Of a stretch of DNA of 53,149 nucleotides, positions 17,194 through 25,621 are shown piece by piece. Source of the stretch: Solirubrobacterales bacterium (GTDB taxonomy: Bacteria > Actinomycetota > Thermoleophilia > Solirubrobacterales > 70-9); the NCBI GenBank assembly GCA_017882505.1, contig JADGPJ010000007.1, positions 1-53,149 on the forward strand, in the 5' to 3' direction. How positions within the stretch are numbered: the first letter of the stretch is position 1; each line of letters opens with the position of its first letter. The notes beneath the pieces are model-generated. The model made no database searches. It saw nothing but the letters and a program-made list of their open reading frames with translations, and was not told the origin of the DNA. The translations under genes and the position numbers were made by a program.

Positions 17194-18707
17194 ACCGGGA
17201 AGGCTCCGTGGTGGCGGCCCGGCGGCCGGCGCTCCCAGCCGTCGGCGTCGGCGAGGCGCCGGCGCAGCTCCTCGCGCAGCTGCTGCGGCGGGATCACGGT
17301 CTCGATCAGCAGCTCGCTCGCCAGTCGCATCGCGTCGAGCTCGGGTTCGTACTCGGCGACGTGTTCGGCGACGAAGGCGGCGCGCTCCTCGGGATCCTCG
17401 ATCGCCTCGATCCGGTTGGCGTAGACGGCGTTGATCGCCGCCTCCCCCGCCATCGCCCCGATCTGGGCGCCCTCGAGGGCGATCGTCGCCCGCGGCTCGA
17501 AGCCGGGGCTCGACATCGCGTAGTAGCCGGCGGCGAAGGCCTTGCGCAGGACTACGCAGAAGCGCGGCACTTCGGCACTCGACATCGCCGCGACCATCTT
17601 GGCGCCGTGGCGGATGATCCCCTGGCGCTCGACCGCGGACCCGATCATGAAACCGGGGATGTCGCAGAGGAACAGCAGCGGCAGGTTGAAGGCGTCGCAG
17701 AGGGCGATGAAGCGGGCCGCCTTGTCGGCGGAGTCGACCTGGATCGCGCCCGAGCGGACCGCGGGCTGGTTGGCGACGATGCCGGCGGCGCGGCCGTCGA
17801 TCCGGGCGAAGCCGACGACGATCTCCGGCGCCCAGCGCGCCTTCACCTCGAAGAAGCTGCTGGCGTCGGCGACCCGCTCGATGACGCCGCGGACGTCGTA
17901 GCCGGCGCGGTGGTTGTCGGGGATGACGCCGTCCCAGTCCTCACTCGCCGGCGCCAGCGGCGGCGCCGGCGCCGGCTTCTCCTGCCAGGAGCCCGGCAGG
18001 AAGGAGAAGAAGTCCTTGGCCGCCGCGATCGCCCCGGCGTCGTCCGCGCAGAGCTGGTCCCCCATCCCGGAGACGGAGGTGTGCATGCCGGCGCCGCCCA
18101 TCTCCTCGAGGGTGACGGTTTCGCCGATCGCCTTCTGGGCGATCCGCGGCGAGGCGAGGAACATCGAGGCGTTGCCGTCGACCATCCCGACCCAGTCGCA
18201 GAAGGCAGGCATGTAGGCGCCACCGGCCGCCGAGGGGCCGAACAGGCAGCAGATCTGCGGCACCCGTCCCGAGAGCCGGACCTGGAGGTGGAAGATTCGC
18301 GCCGCCCCGCGCGGGCCGGCGTGGAAGCCGAGCTGGTCGGTGAGGCGGCCGCCGGCGGAATCGACCAGGTAGAAGACGGGCAGCAGGTCGCGGTCGGCGC
18401 GTTCGAGCAGCCGGATCTGCTTCTCGACCGTGCGCCGGCCCCAGGACCCGGCCTTGACCGTCGGGTCGGAGGCGACGACGCCGACCGGGCGGCCGCCGAC
18501 GGTGCCGGAGCCGACGATCACGGCGTCGGCGGGGAGCCCCTCGTCGAGAGCGCTCGCCAGCAGGCCGTCCTCGACGAAGGAGTCGGGATCGAGCAGGAGC
18601 GCCAGTCGCTCCCGGACCGGTAGCTTCGTGCCGAGCCGCGAACGGTCGCCACCGGCCCGCGCCAGCTCCGATGTCTCGGCCAGACTTCGACCACTGAGTC
18701 GAATCAT
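17190..18707 (-). CDS. Acyl-CoA carboxylase carboxyltransferase (beta) subunit
   Basis: A 505-residue carboxyltransferase subunit of a biotin-dependent acyl-CoA carboxylase (PccB/MccB type). N-terminal half: [34 protein letters not shown] and [14 protein letters not shown]-terminal half: [22 protein letters not shown] and [27 protein letters not shown]. No biotin carboxylase or biotin carrier gene lies in the window, so the partner must be encoded elsewhere. ATG 18707 gives the family N-terminus although the frame stays open upstream. It is coupled to the MaoC gene. Confidence 0.93.
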   Translation of the reverse strand: MIRLSGRSLAETSELARAGGDRSRLGTKLPVRERLALLLDPDSFVEDGLLASALDEGLPADAVIVGSGTVGGRPVGVVASDPTVKAGSWGRRTVEKQIRLLERADRDLLPVFYLVDSAGGRLTDQLGFHAGPRGAARIFHLQVRLSGRVPQICCLFGPSAAGGAYMPAFCDWVGMVDGNASMFLASPRIAQKAIGETVTLEEMGGAGMHTSVSGMGDQLCADDAGAIAAAKDFFSFLPGSWQEKPAPAPPLAPASEDWDGVIPDNHRAGYDVRGVIERVADASSFFEVKARWAPEIVVGFARIDGRAAGIVANQPAVRSGAIQVDSADKAARFIALCDAFNLPLLFLCDIPGFMIGSAVERQGIIRHGAKMVAAMSSAEVPRFCVVLRKAFAAGYYAMSSPGFEPRATIALEGAQIGAMAGEAAINAVYANRIEAIEDPEERAAFVAEHVAEYEPELDAMRLASELLIETVIPPQQLREELRRRLADADGWERRPPGRHHGAFPV

Positions 18708-18714
18708 CGCCGTT

Positions 18715-18720
18715 ACTATA
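18715..18720 (-). promoter_or_regulatory. Candidate -10 element, possibly leaderless transcript of the carboxyltransferase
   Basis: Read leftward the sequence is TATAGT, 7 bases before the ATG of the carboxyltransferase gene (18707). Transcription would then start at or next to the start codon. The -35 region is weak (TTGATC lies at a short 14-base spacing). Leaderless messages are common in actinobacteria, so the arrangement is plausible but unproven. Confidence 0.35.
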
Positions 18721-18791
18721 TCCAGCCTTGAATCGATCAAATGGCCAACTCTTCGACTGTTGGGTCTAATCTTTCTTGTGAGAACCCTCTG

Positions 18792-19604
18792 ATGCGCAGC
18801 TTGCTGTTCGCGGGCGCGACCCGACCCGACCTCGTGGCCAAGCTCGCCCGCAGCGGCCCCGATGCGGTCGCGATCGATCTCGAGGACGCGGTGCCGGCCG
18901 ACGCCAAGCTCGAGGCGCGCGCGGCGCTGGCCGATCTGGTCGCCTCGGTGGAGGGACCGCAGGTCTTCGTTCGCGTCAACGGTCCCGCGACCGTCTGGTT
19001 CGAGGACGACCTCGCCGCCGCCGCGGCGCTGGCGATCGCCGGGGTCGTCGTGCCGAAGGCCGAGGGGCCGGCCGACGTCGAGCGCGCCCGCGCCGCGCTG
19101 GGGGAGGGAGCGGCGCTCGTCGCCGGGCTGGAGTCGGCGCGCGGGGTGGCGGAAGCGGGGCCGATCTGCGAAGCGGGCCCCGAGGCCGCCTACTTCGGAG
19201 CCGAGGACTACATCGCCGATCTCGGCGGCCGCCGCACCGCCGGCGGCGAGGAGGTGCTCTTCGCCCGTTCCCAGGTCGCCCTCGCGGCGCGGCTGGCCGG
19301 CGTTCCCACGCTCGACCAGGTCGTCGTCGATTTCCGCGACGAGGGCGCCTTCGAGCGCGACGCGGAGGCTGGCCGCGCGATCGGGTACCGCGGCAAGCTC
19401 TGCATCCATCCCTCGCAGGTCACGATCGCCAACCGCGTCTTCGGCGCCTCCGCGGCGGAGGTCGGGCGAGCGCGGGCGCTGCTCGCCGCCTGGGAGGAGG
19501 GCGCCGCGCGCGGCGTCGCCGCGGTCGACTTCGAGGGCGCGATGGTCGACGGCCCGGCGCTGCGGATGGCCCGCGACACGATCGAACGGGCGGGCGAGTC
19601 GTGA
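18792..19604 (+). CDS. HpcH/HpaI (CitE-like) CoA ester lyase
   Basis: A 270-residue member of the citrate-lyase-beta/malyl-CoA lyase TIM-barrel family. Motifs: LLFAGATRPDLVAKL at the N-terminus, AVAIDLEDAVPADAK (about 27-41), VVVPKAEG, GAEDYIADLGG and GKLCIHPSQV near the C-terminus. It would cleave or make a 3-hydroxyacyl-CoA such as malyl- or citramalyl-CoA. The frame opens at 18741, but ATG 18792 matches the family start. It is divergent from the carboxyltransferase and overlaps the next gene by 4 bases. Confidence 0.88.
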   Translation: MRSLLFAGATRPDLVAKLARSGPDAVAIDLEDAVPADAKLEARAALADLVASVEGPQVFVRVNGPATVWFEDDLAAAAALAIAGVVVPKAEGPADVERARAALGEGAALVAGLESARGVAEAGPICEAGPEAAYFGAEDYIADLGGRRTAGGEEVLFARSQVALAARLAGVPTLDQVVVDFRDEGAFERDAEAGRAIGYRGKLCIHPSQVTIANRVFGASAAEVGRARALLAAWEEGAARGVAAVDFEGAMVDGPALRMARDTIERAGES

Positions 19605-20638
19605 GCCCCGCGGCGACCACCGACCCACCCGGGATCAGCGCCGATGCGGTTTCGGAGTGGATCGCCGTGTGCGTCCCCGGGGTGCGGGCGCCGCTGAGCT
19701 TCACCGCGGTCGGCAACGGGCGCTCGAACCTCACCTACCTCGCCGAGGACAGCGACGGGGGCGCCGTCGTCGTCCGCCGGCCGCCGCTCGGCCACGCGCT
19801 CGAGTCCGCCCACGACGTCGCCCGCGAGTTCCGCGTCCTCAGCGCCCTGCACCTGCTCGGCCAGCCGGTGCCGAAGCCGTTGGCGCTCTGTGAGGACAGC
19901 GCCGTGACCGGGGCGCCGTTCTGCGTGATGGAGCGGGTCGAGGGCGCGCTCGTCGACTCCGCCGAGGCCGCCGAGGCGGTCGATCGCGGGGCGCGGGTGC
20001 GGGCGGGGCGAGCGATCCCGGAGACGCTGGCGGCGCTGCACGAGGTCGATCTCGAGCGCGCCCGCCTGGCGGGCATGGCCCGCGCCGAGGACCACGCCGG
20101 GCGCCAGCTGCGGCGCTGGAGCCGTCAATGGGAGGCGTCCCGCACCCGCGAGCTGCCGCTCGTCGACGAGCTCGGAGCGCGGCTGCGCGAAGCGGTCCCG
20201 CCGCAGCCGGAGACGACGATCGTCCACGGCGACTTCACGCCCAACAACCTGCTGATGGCGTCCGACGGCGAGGTCGCGGCGATCCTCGACTGGGAGCTGT
20301 GGACGCTCGGCGACCCGATTGCCGACGTCGCCTGGCTGCGGATCTGGTGGCCGCCGAACGCGGAGCGGGCGCCGCTCGGCGGCGATCCGCCCTCGGCGGT
20401 CGACGGGGCTCCGCCCGCGGCCGAGGTGATGGCGACCTACGCCGAGCGCTCCGGCCGCGAGCTCGACCGCCTCGCCTTCTGGACCGCCCTCTCCTACTGG
20501 AAGCTGGCGATCATCCTCGAGGGGGTCTTCCGCCGCTGGCGCGAGGACCCCGCCAACGGCGGCGAGAGCGCCGGCGACATCCGCCCCCGCGCCGACGCGA
20601 TGGTCGCGCTTGCGCTCGAGGCCCTCGAACACCCATGA
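19601..20638 (+). CDS. APH-family phosphotransferase (ACAD10/11 kinase-domain type)
   Basis: A 345-residue aminoglycoside-phosphotransferase-fold kinase. The N-lobe contains FTAVGNGRSNLTYLAE and VVVRRPP (ATP lysine region); the catalytic loop is TIVHGDFTPNNLLM (about 205-218), and AILDWELWTLGDPIADVAW holds the DxD/metal Asp. The arrangement resembles the kinase domain fused to acyl-CoA dehydrogenase in animal ACAD10/ACAD11 and the kinase LvaA of levulinate catabolism. Here it immediately precedes a separate acyl-CoA dehydrogenase, so phosphorylation of a 4-hydroxyacyl-CoA rather than antibiotic resistance is likely (inference). GTG start overlaps the CitE-like stop. Confidence 0.87.
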   Translation: MSPAATTDPPGISADAVSEWIAVCVPGVRAPLSFTAVGNGRSNLTYLAEDSDGGAVVVRRPPLGHALESAHDVAREFRVLSALHLLGQPVPKPLALCEDSAVTGAPFCVMERVEGALVDSAEAAEAVDRGARVRAGRAIPETLAALHEVDLERARLAGMARAEDHAGRQLRRWSRQWEASRTRELPLVDELGARLREAVPPQPETTIVHGDFTPNNLLMASDGEVAAILDWELWTLGDPIADVAWLRIWWPPNAERAPLGGDPPSAVDGAPPAAEVMATYAERSGRELDRLAFWTALSYWKLAIILEGVFRRWREDPANGGESAGDIRPRADAMVALALEALEHP

Positions 20639-20654
20639 CAAAGGAGCCCCTCGC

Positions 20655-21824
20655 ATGAGCAGCGCCCCGACCCTCTCGCCGTCCGCCTTCGAGCTCGACG
20701 ACGACCACCGTTCCTTCCAGGAGGTCTGCCGCACCTTCGTCGCCCGTGAGTGCGCGCCGCGCGTCCGCGAGGCCGAGAAGGCGGGAACCTTCCCGGCCGA
20801 GCTCTGGCCGGCGATGGCCGCGGCCGGGCTGCTCGGCGTCGGTCATCCCGAGGAGTACGGCGGCACCGGCGGCGGCGTCCTGGCGCTGGCGATCCTCTCC
20901 GAGGAGCTCGCCCACGCCTCCGGCGGCCTGGCGATAACGCCGCTGGTCAGCTCCTACATGGCCGGCCCGCACCTCGCCCGCTACGGCAACGAGGAGCAGA
21001 AGGAGCGCTGGCTGCGGCCGCTGCTCGAAGGCAAGTGCGCCGCCGCGATCGCGGTCACCGAGCCCGGCGCCGGATCCGACGTCGCCGGCCTCGCCGCCAG
21101 GGCGACCGCGGTCGGCGGCGGCTACCAGCTGCGCGGCACCAAGATGTTCATCACCAACGCCGGCCTCGCTGACGTGATCATCGTCGCCGCGAAGACGGAC
21201 TCCGACGCCGGCCACCGCGGCATCACCACCTTCCTGGTCGAGCGTGGCGCCGAGGGGATGACCCTGAGCCCGCCGCTGGAGAAGCTCGGCTGGCACGCCT
21301 CCGACACCCGCGAGGTCGCCTTCGAGGAATGCTTCGTCGCCGAGGACGGGATCCTCGGCGAGCGCGGCCGCGGCTTCCACCAGATCATGGAGGCCTTCCA
21401 GGTGGAGAGGATCTCGCTGGCCGGGATGGCGCTCGGCCTCGGGCAGGCGGCGCTCGACGAAGCCGTCGCCCACGCCAAGGAGCGGCGCACCTTCGGCACC
21501 ACGCTCAGCAAGCACCAGACGATCCGCCACCGCCTCGCCGCGGCCTCGGCCGAGCTCGAGTCGGCGCGCGCCCTCACCTACCAGGCGGCGGCGCGCTGGG
21601 ACTCCGGCCATCCCGAGGCGGCGACGACGACGGCGATGGCGAAGCTGGTCGCGCCGCGGGTCGCCTCGCGCGTCGTCGACGAGGCGCTGCAGGTGTTTGG
21701 CGGCTACGGCTTCATCGAGGAGACTCCGGTGGCGATGCACTACCGCGACGCTCGCATCCTCCGCATCGGCGGCGGCACCGACGAGGTCCAGCTCGAGATC
21801 CTCTCCAAGCGGATGGGCCTGTAG
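20655..21824 (+). CDS. Acyl-CoA dehydrogenase (partner of APH-like kinase)
   Basis: A 389-residue acyl-CoA dehydrogenase. AIAVTEPGAGSDVAGL is signature 1, and LQVFGGYGFIEETPVAMHYRDARILRIGGGTDEV is the C-terminal signature. The MCAD-type catalytic Glu position (before GT) is Gly. The start ATG 20655 has a clear AAGGAG site 10 bases upstream; an upstream in-frame start lies inside the kinase gene and is rejected. It follows the kinase gene by 16 bases, the order seen as a fused protein in ACAD10/11, and precedes a TetR regulator. Confidence 0.92.
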   Translation: MSSAPTLSPSAFELDDDHRSFQEVCRTFVARECAPRVREAEKAGTFPAELWPAMAAAGLLGVGHPEEYGGTGGGVLALAILSEELAHASGGLAITPLVSSYMAGPHLARYGNEEQKERWLRPLLEGKCAAAIAVTEPGAGSDVAGLAARATAVGGGYQLRGTKMFITNAGLADVIIVAAKTDSDAGHRGITTFLVERGAEGMTLSPPLEKLGWHASDTREVAFEECFVAEDGILGERGRGFHQIMEAFQVERISLAGMALGLGQAALDEAVAHAKERRTFGTTLSKHQTIRHRLAAASAELESARALTYQAAARWDSGHPEAATTTAMAKLVAPRVASRVVDEALQVFGGYGFIEETPVAMHYRDARILRIGGGTDEVQLEILSKRMGL

Positions 21825-21826
21825 CG

Positions 21827-22429
21827 ATGGCCGTCGACCAGCGCGTCGTCCTGCGCCAGGAGGCCCGCCGCCGCGAGGTGATGGAGGCGGCGATCGCGGT
21901 CTTCTCCGAGCGCGGCTACCGCGCCGCCTCGATGAACGACATCGCGACCAAGATGGGGATGGGCAAGGCCTCGCTCTACCACTACGTCTCCAGCAAGGAG
22001 GAGGTGCTGATCGAGCTCTACGAGGACGTCCTGCGCGAGAACGTGATCGCCGCCCGCCGCATCGCCGGCTCCGAGCGCACCGCCCTCGACGCCCTCGCCG
22101 AGCTGCTCGCCGACCGCGTCGCCTACACCTGCCGCAACCGCGAGCTGCTGCGGATCTTCTTCGAGGAGGAGGCCGAGCTCCCAGCCCGCCAGCAGTCGCG
22201 CCTGATCAGCGTCCGCCACGAGTACGAGCAGACCCTGCTCGACATGGTCGCCCGCGGCGAGGAGGCGGGAGAGTTCACCCTGCCGACGACCCCCCAGATC
22301 TTCGTCAACACCGTCCTCGGCGCCGCCAACTGGGTCTACAAGTGGTACCAGCCCCAGGGCCCGCTCTCGCCCGCGGAGCTCGGCTCCCAGATCGCCGGCA
22401 TCCTGCTCGCCGGGCTGCGAAGCCCCTAG
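21827..22429 (+). CDS. TetR/AcrR-family transcriptional regulator
   Basis: A 200-residue TetR-family repressor. The N-terminal DNA-binding domain reads [41 protein letters not shown] in two halves (about 15-55), the canonical TetR helix-turn-helix. The C-terminal two thirds form a helical ligand domain of the usual size. ATG at 21827 lies 2 bases after the acyl-CoA dehydrogenase stop, so it is the last gene of the CitE-kinase-dehydrogenase operon and probably controls the acyl-CoA block through a CoA-ester ligand (inference). Confidence 0.92.
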   Translation: MAVDQRVVLRQEARRREVMEAAIAVFSERGYRAASMNDIATKMGMGKASLYHYVSSKEEVLIELYEDVLRENVIAARRIAGSERTALDALAELLADRVAYTCRNRELLRIFFEEEAELPARQQSRLISVRHEYEQTLLDMVARGEEAGEFTLPTTPQIFVNTVLGAANWVYKWYQPQGPLSPAELGSQIAGILLAGLRSP

Positions 22430-22482
22430 AATCCGCGATCCCGCATCGCGGCGACGCCGCATGGCCGCGATTTGCAGGGCAC

Positions 22483-22556
22483 GCGCCCGTAGCTCAGCCG
22501 GATAGAGCGTCGGTCTACGAAACCGAAGGTCACTGGTTCGAATCCAGTCGGGCGCA
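22483..22556 (+). tRNA. tRNA-Arg (anticodon ACG)
   Basis: Acceptor GCGCCCG pairs with CGGGCGC, with A discriminator. D-arm GCTCAGCCGGATAGAGC, anticodon loop TCTACGAA (ACG, reading CGN arginine codons) and T-arm ending GGTTCGAATCC are all intact, 74 nt, no encoded CCA. Its last 31 transcribed bases before the discriminator are duplicated near 42,215, making this the likely attachment target of an integrated block. Confidence 0.97.
22525..22555 (+). repeat. Direct repeat, copy 1 (3' part of tRNA-Arg; att-like)
   Basis: The 31 bases from the 3' side of the anticodon stem to the end of the acceptor stem recur at 42215-42245 with one mismatch (T at 22534, C at 42224). The final 21 bases are identical. 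Confidence 0.85.
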
Positions 22557-22590
22557 TTCTGCGGAATCGCCGCAAACGGCTTGGGGAATG

Positions 22591-22674
22591 GGCGGAACCC
22601 GGTCGCCCTCGGCGTTCCGCCAGTCGGCTCCCGATCGACGAGGGGATCGGCTGCGATAATCCAAGTCGGGAGCC
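22591..22674 (+). promoter_or_regulatory. Paired inverted repeats and candidate -10 after tRNA-Arg
   Basis: The 125-base gap between tRNA-Arg and the flavin-reductase-like gene holds GGCGGAAC (22591-22598)/GTTCCGCC (22614-22621) and GGCTCCCGA (22626-22634)/TCGGGAGCC (22666-22674). A candidate -10 hexamer GATAAT (22655-22660) lies inside the second pair, 21 bases before the ATG at 22682. The second pair could be an operator; no convincing -35 was found. Confidence 0.33.
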
Positions 22675-22681
22675 CTCGCCA

Positions 22682-23284
22682 ATGGAGAGACCAGCGCACG
22701 GACACGTACCGGTTTCGATCGAGACGCCCATCTGGAGTCGGTTCTACACGATCGCTCCCCTTGTGATCGTGGGAACCAGGGAGGGCGACGGGCACGACCT
22801 TGCTCCGAAGCACATGGCGATGCCGCTGGGGTGGGACAACTACTTCTGCTTCGTTTGCAGCCCCGAGCACGCGACTCAGGCGAACGCCCAGCGGACCCGC
22901 CAGTTCACCGTCAGCTTCCCTCGCCCCGAGCAGATCGTCGAGGCCAGCCTCGCCGCAGCGCCCCGGGAGGAGGACAGCTCCAAGCCCAGCCTTGCCGCCA
23001 TCCCCGTCTTCCCGGCCAGCACGGTCGACGGAGTGCTGGTGCGGGACGCCTATCTCTGGCTCGAGTGCGAGCTGGACAGGGTCGTGGAGGGGTTCGGGCG
23101 CAACACTCTGATCGTCGGGCGGATAGTGGCGGCGTCGGTGGACGAACGGGCGCTGCGCGTCTCCGACGCGGACGACGCGGACCTGATTCGCCAAGAACCG
23201 CTGCTCGCCTACGTCAGCCCCGGGCGCTTTGCCAGCGTCTCAGAGAGCTTCTCGTTCCCGTACCACGTCAACTTCAAGCTCTGA
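22682..23284 (+). CDS. Flavin reductase-like (FMN split-barrel) protein
   Basis: A 200-residue protein resembling the flavin-reductase-like FMN-binding split barrel. The N-terminal part, [27 protein letters not shown] (in two halves, about 25-51), matches the segment that binds FMN phosphate in flavoredoxin-type proteins, followed by [23 protein letters not shown], the typical switch from cofactor strand to helix. Start ATG 22682. Its TGA abuts the ATG of the M20 peptidase gene, so it begins a three-gene operon. It could reduce FMN or act on a small molecule; the precise role is unknown. Confidence 0.72.
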   Translation: MERPAHGHVPVSIETPIWSRFYTIAPLVIVGTREGDGHDLAPKHMAMPLGWDNYFCFVCSPEHATQANAQRTRQFTVSFPRPEQIVEASLAAAPREEDSSKPSLAAIPVFPASTVDGVLVRDAYLWLECELDRVVEGFGRNTLIVGRIVAASVDERALRVSDADDADLIRQEPLLAYVSPGRFASVSESFSFPYHVNFKL

Positions 23285-24451
23285 ATGGGCACGGAGGGGA
23301 GGGTCCTACTGGCCTGGCTGCGGGAGCGCACGGGCGAGATGACCGACCTGCTCGGCCGGCTTGCGGATGCCGAGTCTCCCTCTCTCGACCCTCAGGCCCA
23401 GCGCGCGGCTCGCGCGATCCTCGAACGCGAGCTCTCTGAGCTGGACCTCTCGGTCGAGCGTCTGCCCGGACGGGAGTACGGCGACCACCTGCTGGCCACG
23501 CCGCCGAACCGGCGGGACGGCGAGCCGAGCCAGTTGTTGCTCGGCCACCTCGACACGGTGTGGCCGGTGGGAACGCTCTCGAAGATGCCCGTGCGCATCG
23601 GCGACGGCCTGATCTACGGACCGGGTGTGTTCGACATGAAGGGGGGGTTGGTCCAGATGATCTTCGCCCTCCGTGCCTTGGCGGAGTGGGGGATCGAACC
23701 ATCCTGCCCCCCGGTCGTGCTGGTCAACGCCGACGAGGAGATCGGTAGCCGCGACTCGCGCAAGCACGTGGAGAGGCTTGCCCGCGACGCTGCCAGGGTG
23801 CTCGTGCTGGAGCCCTCGTTCGGGCCCGCCGGCAAGCTCAAGACCGCCCGCAAGGGTGTGGGCAGTTTCACCCTGACGGTTCGGGGCGTCGCGAGCCATG
23901 CCGGGCTCGACCCCGAGGGTGGCGTCAGCGCCATTCTCGAGGTCTCGCATCAGGTTCAGCGCCTGTTCGCGCTCAACGACTCCGATCGGGGGATCACGGT
24001 CAACGTGGGCACCATCGACGGGGGGTTGCGCCCCAACGTGATCGCGCCCGAGGCGGTGGCCCGGGTCGAGGCCAGGGTGATCTACGCCGAGGACGCCGAG
24101 TGGGTCGAGCAGCAGGTCCGCGGGCTGAAGGCGGTCGCCGAGGGCGTCTCGCTGGAGGTGGAGGGAGGCTTCGGGCGGCCGCCGCTGGAGCGAACCTCGC
24201 GCAACCGCGCGCTTTGGGAGCTCGCGTGCGACGCCGCCGCGGAGCTGGAGTTGGAGATCGGCGAGGCGCTCGTCGGCGGGGCCTCGGACGGAAACATCAC
24301 CAGCGCCTTCGCTGCGACCCTGGACGGGCTGGGCGCGGTCGGCGATGGAGCGCACGCGGAACACGAGCACGTGATCGTCGACCGCATGCCCGAGCGAGCG
24401 GCGCTGCTGGCACTGCTGCTCGCGACCCCTCCCAGCGAAAGGGCGATGTGA
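23285..24451 (+). CDS. M20-family metallopeptidase (glutamate carboxypeptidase/deacylase type)
   Basis: A 388-residue M20 zinc amidohydrolase. LLGHLDTVWPVG carries the first zinc His-x-Asp, GPGVFDMKGG the bridging Asp, and NADEEIGSRDS the catalytic Glu and following zinc Glu. A dimerisation-domain-like segment (SHAGLDPEGGVSAI) follows, and HAEHEHVI near the C-terminus provides the last zinc His. Enzymes of this group remove terminal amino acids or N-acyl groups. Its start abuts the flavin-reductase-like stop, and its stop overlaps the next start (GTGA), so all three are co-transcribed. Confidence 0.9.
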   Translation: MGTEGRVLLAWLRERTGEMTDLLGRLADAESPSLDPQAQRAARAILERELSELDLSVERLPGREYGDHLLATPPNRRDGEPSQLLLGHLDTVWPVGTLSKMPVRIGDGLIYGPGVFDMKGGLVQMIFALRALAEWGIEPSCPPVVLVNADEEIGSRDSRKHVERLARDAARVLVLEPSFGPAGKLKTARKGVGSFTLTVRGVASHAGLDPEGGVSAILEVSHQVQRLFALNDSDRGITVNVGTIDGGLRPNVIAPEAVARVEARVIYAEDAEWVEQQVRGLKAVAEGVSLEVEGGFGRPPLERTSRNRALWELACDAAAELELEIGEALVGGASDGNITSAFAATLDGLGAVGDGAHAEHEHVIVDRMPERAALLALLLATPPSERAM

Positions 24452-25455
24452 ACTCGCCGAAGACGGTCCTGGGCAGTGTGACCCGGATCGCGGACTTCGA
24501 GCGACGCCCGCCCAGGATCGAGCACCGCCCCCGAACGCAGTGGGCCACCGGAGACTTCGTGGTCTGCGAGATGTTGGATTCCGGTCCGTACCGGGTCGAG
24601 ATCCCGAGCGGGGGCTATGACACGATCGGCCTCGGTGATCGCATCATCGGGGCGTTTGGAACGCGCGCTGCGACCTTGGAGGCGGTGGGGGACTGGCGCG
24701 CAGTGGAAGACGATCTGGTCCTCGACGCCCTGACACCGGCCGGGGTGCTCGGGCGCTGCACCTCGGCTTCGATCCCTCCGCCCCCGATGGCGAGGCTGCG
24801 CTACCTGGGCCACGCGATGCTGGACGGCGAGCCGTGCACGATGGGCGGGTCGGTCGAACAGGCGCCGACACGCCGGCTCGAGGCCCCCGTCGTGCTGATC
24901 ATCGGCACCTCGATGGACGCCGGAAAGACCGTTTCGGCCGCCGCCATCGTGCGGGAGCTGTCCGGCATGGGGCTCAGAGTCGCCGGTGCCAAGCTGACCG
25001 GCGTCGGCCGCTACCGGGACATCCTGGCAATGCGAAAGGCAGGTGCCGGCTACATCACGGACTTCGTCGAGGCCGGGTTGCCTTCGACGGTCGTTCCGCC
25101 GGACGAGTTCGAAACCGCCCTCCTGCTCATCTGCTCGAGACTCGCGGCCTACGAGCCCGACGTCGTTGTCGCCGAGGCGGGAGCTTCGCCACTCGAGCCG
25201 TACTGCGGCGCCGTGGCGATGCGCCTGCTCGCGGATCACGTGCGCGTGACCGTGCTCTGCGCCTCCGATCCCTACGCGGTCATGGGGGTGATCGCCGCAT
25301 TCGGGAAGGAGCCCGATCTGATCGCCGGTCGCGCCACCAGCACCGAGGCTGGGATCGCCCTGGTCGAAAAGTTGGTCTCCATACCGGCCCTCAACCTGCT
25401 CGACCCGACCAGCGGCCCGGAACTGGCCTCCTTCCTGCGCAAGCGCCTTACCTGA
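24448..25455 (+). CDS. P-loop NTPase-domain protein with beta-rich N-terminus (unrecognised family)
   Basis: A 335-residue protein from GTG 24448 (4-base overlap with the M20 gene). Residues 1-140 look beta-rich. Residues 147-161 read APVVLIIGTSMDAGKT, a Walker A with the long spacing of dethiobiotin synthetase (GTxxxxGKT), and the following GLRVAGAKLTGVGRYRDI and VVVAEAGASPLEPY resemble the later strands of such folds. A DUF1611-like enzyme is a second possibility, but the N-terminus does not look like a Rossmann fold. The longer upstream frame lies within the M20 gene. Coupling to a peptidase and flavin protein suggests small amide or amino-acid metabolism; function not assigned. Confidence 0.78.
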   Translation: MNSPKTVLGSVTRIADFERRPPRIEHRPRTQWATGDFVVCEMLDSGPYRVEIPSGGYDTIGLGDRIIGAFGTRAATLEAVGDWRAVEDDLVLDALTPAGVLGRCTSASIPPPPMARLRYLGHAMLDGEPCTMGGSVEQAPTRRLEAPVVLIIGTSMDAGKTVSAAAIVRELSGMGLRVAGAKLTGVGRYRDILAMRKAGAGYITDFVEAGLPSTVVPPDEFETALLLICSRLAAYEPDVVVAEAGASPLEPYCGAVAMRLLADHVRVTVLCASDPYAVMGVIAAFGKEPDLIAGRATSTEAGIALVEKLVSIPALNLLDPTSGPELASFLRKRLT

Positions 25456-25621
25456 TACAGCACCGGCCACCAGGAATTCTCGGCGCCGTGCGTCCAAGCC
25501 AGATCGCCGACCGTCAGGCTACGAAACCGGCCGTTCTTCGAAAGGGACGTCGGGGCAAGTTCTTGGCTGCGAGATGAGGGCGCAGCCACAACCGGGAGAC
25601 GGGGGGCTTCTCGAAGCGGGC

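Noticed and set aside
17190-19628. An 812-residue minus-strand frame ending in the carboxyltransferase
   Set aside because: The first 307 codons are antisense to the CitE-like gene; family similarity begins at ATG 18707.
19601-20638. An aminoglycoside-resistance kinase
   Set aside because: The neighbourhood is acyl-CoA metabolism and the layout matches ACAD10/11-type kinases, so antibiotic resistance is unlikely.
24448-25455. Assignment of the P-loop protein to DUF1611/DgcN (D-glutamate N-acetyltransferase)
   Set aside because: The Walker A spacing is compatible, but the N-terminal domain looks beta-rich rather than Rossmann-like; no name was given.
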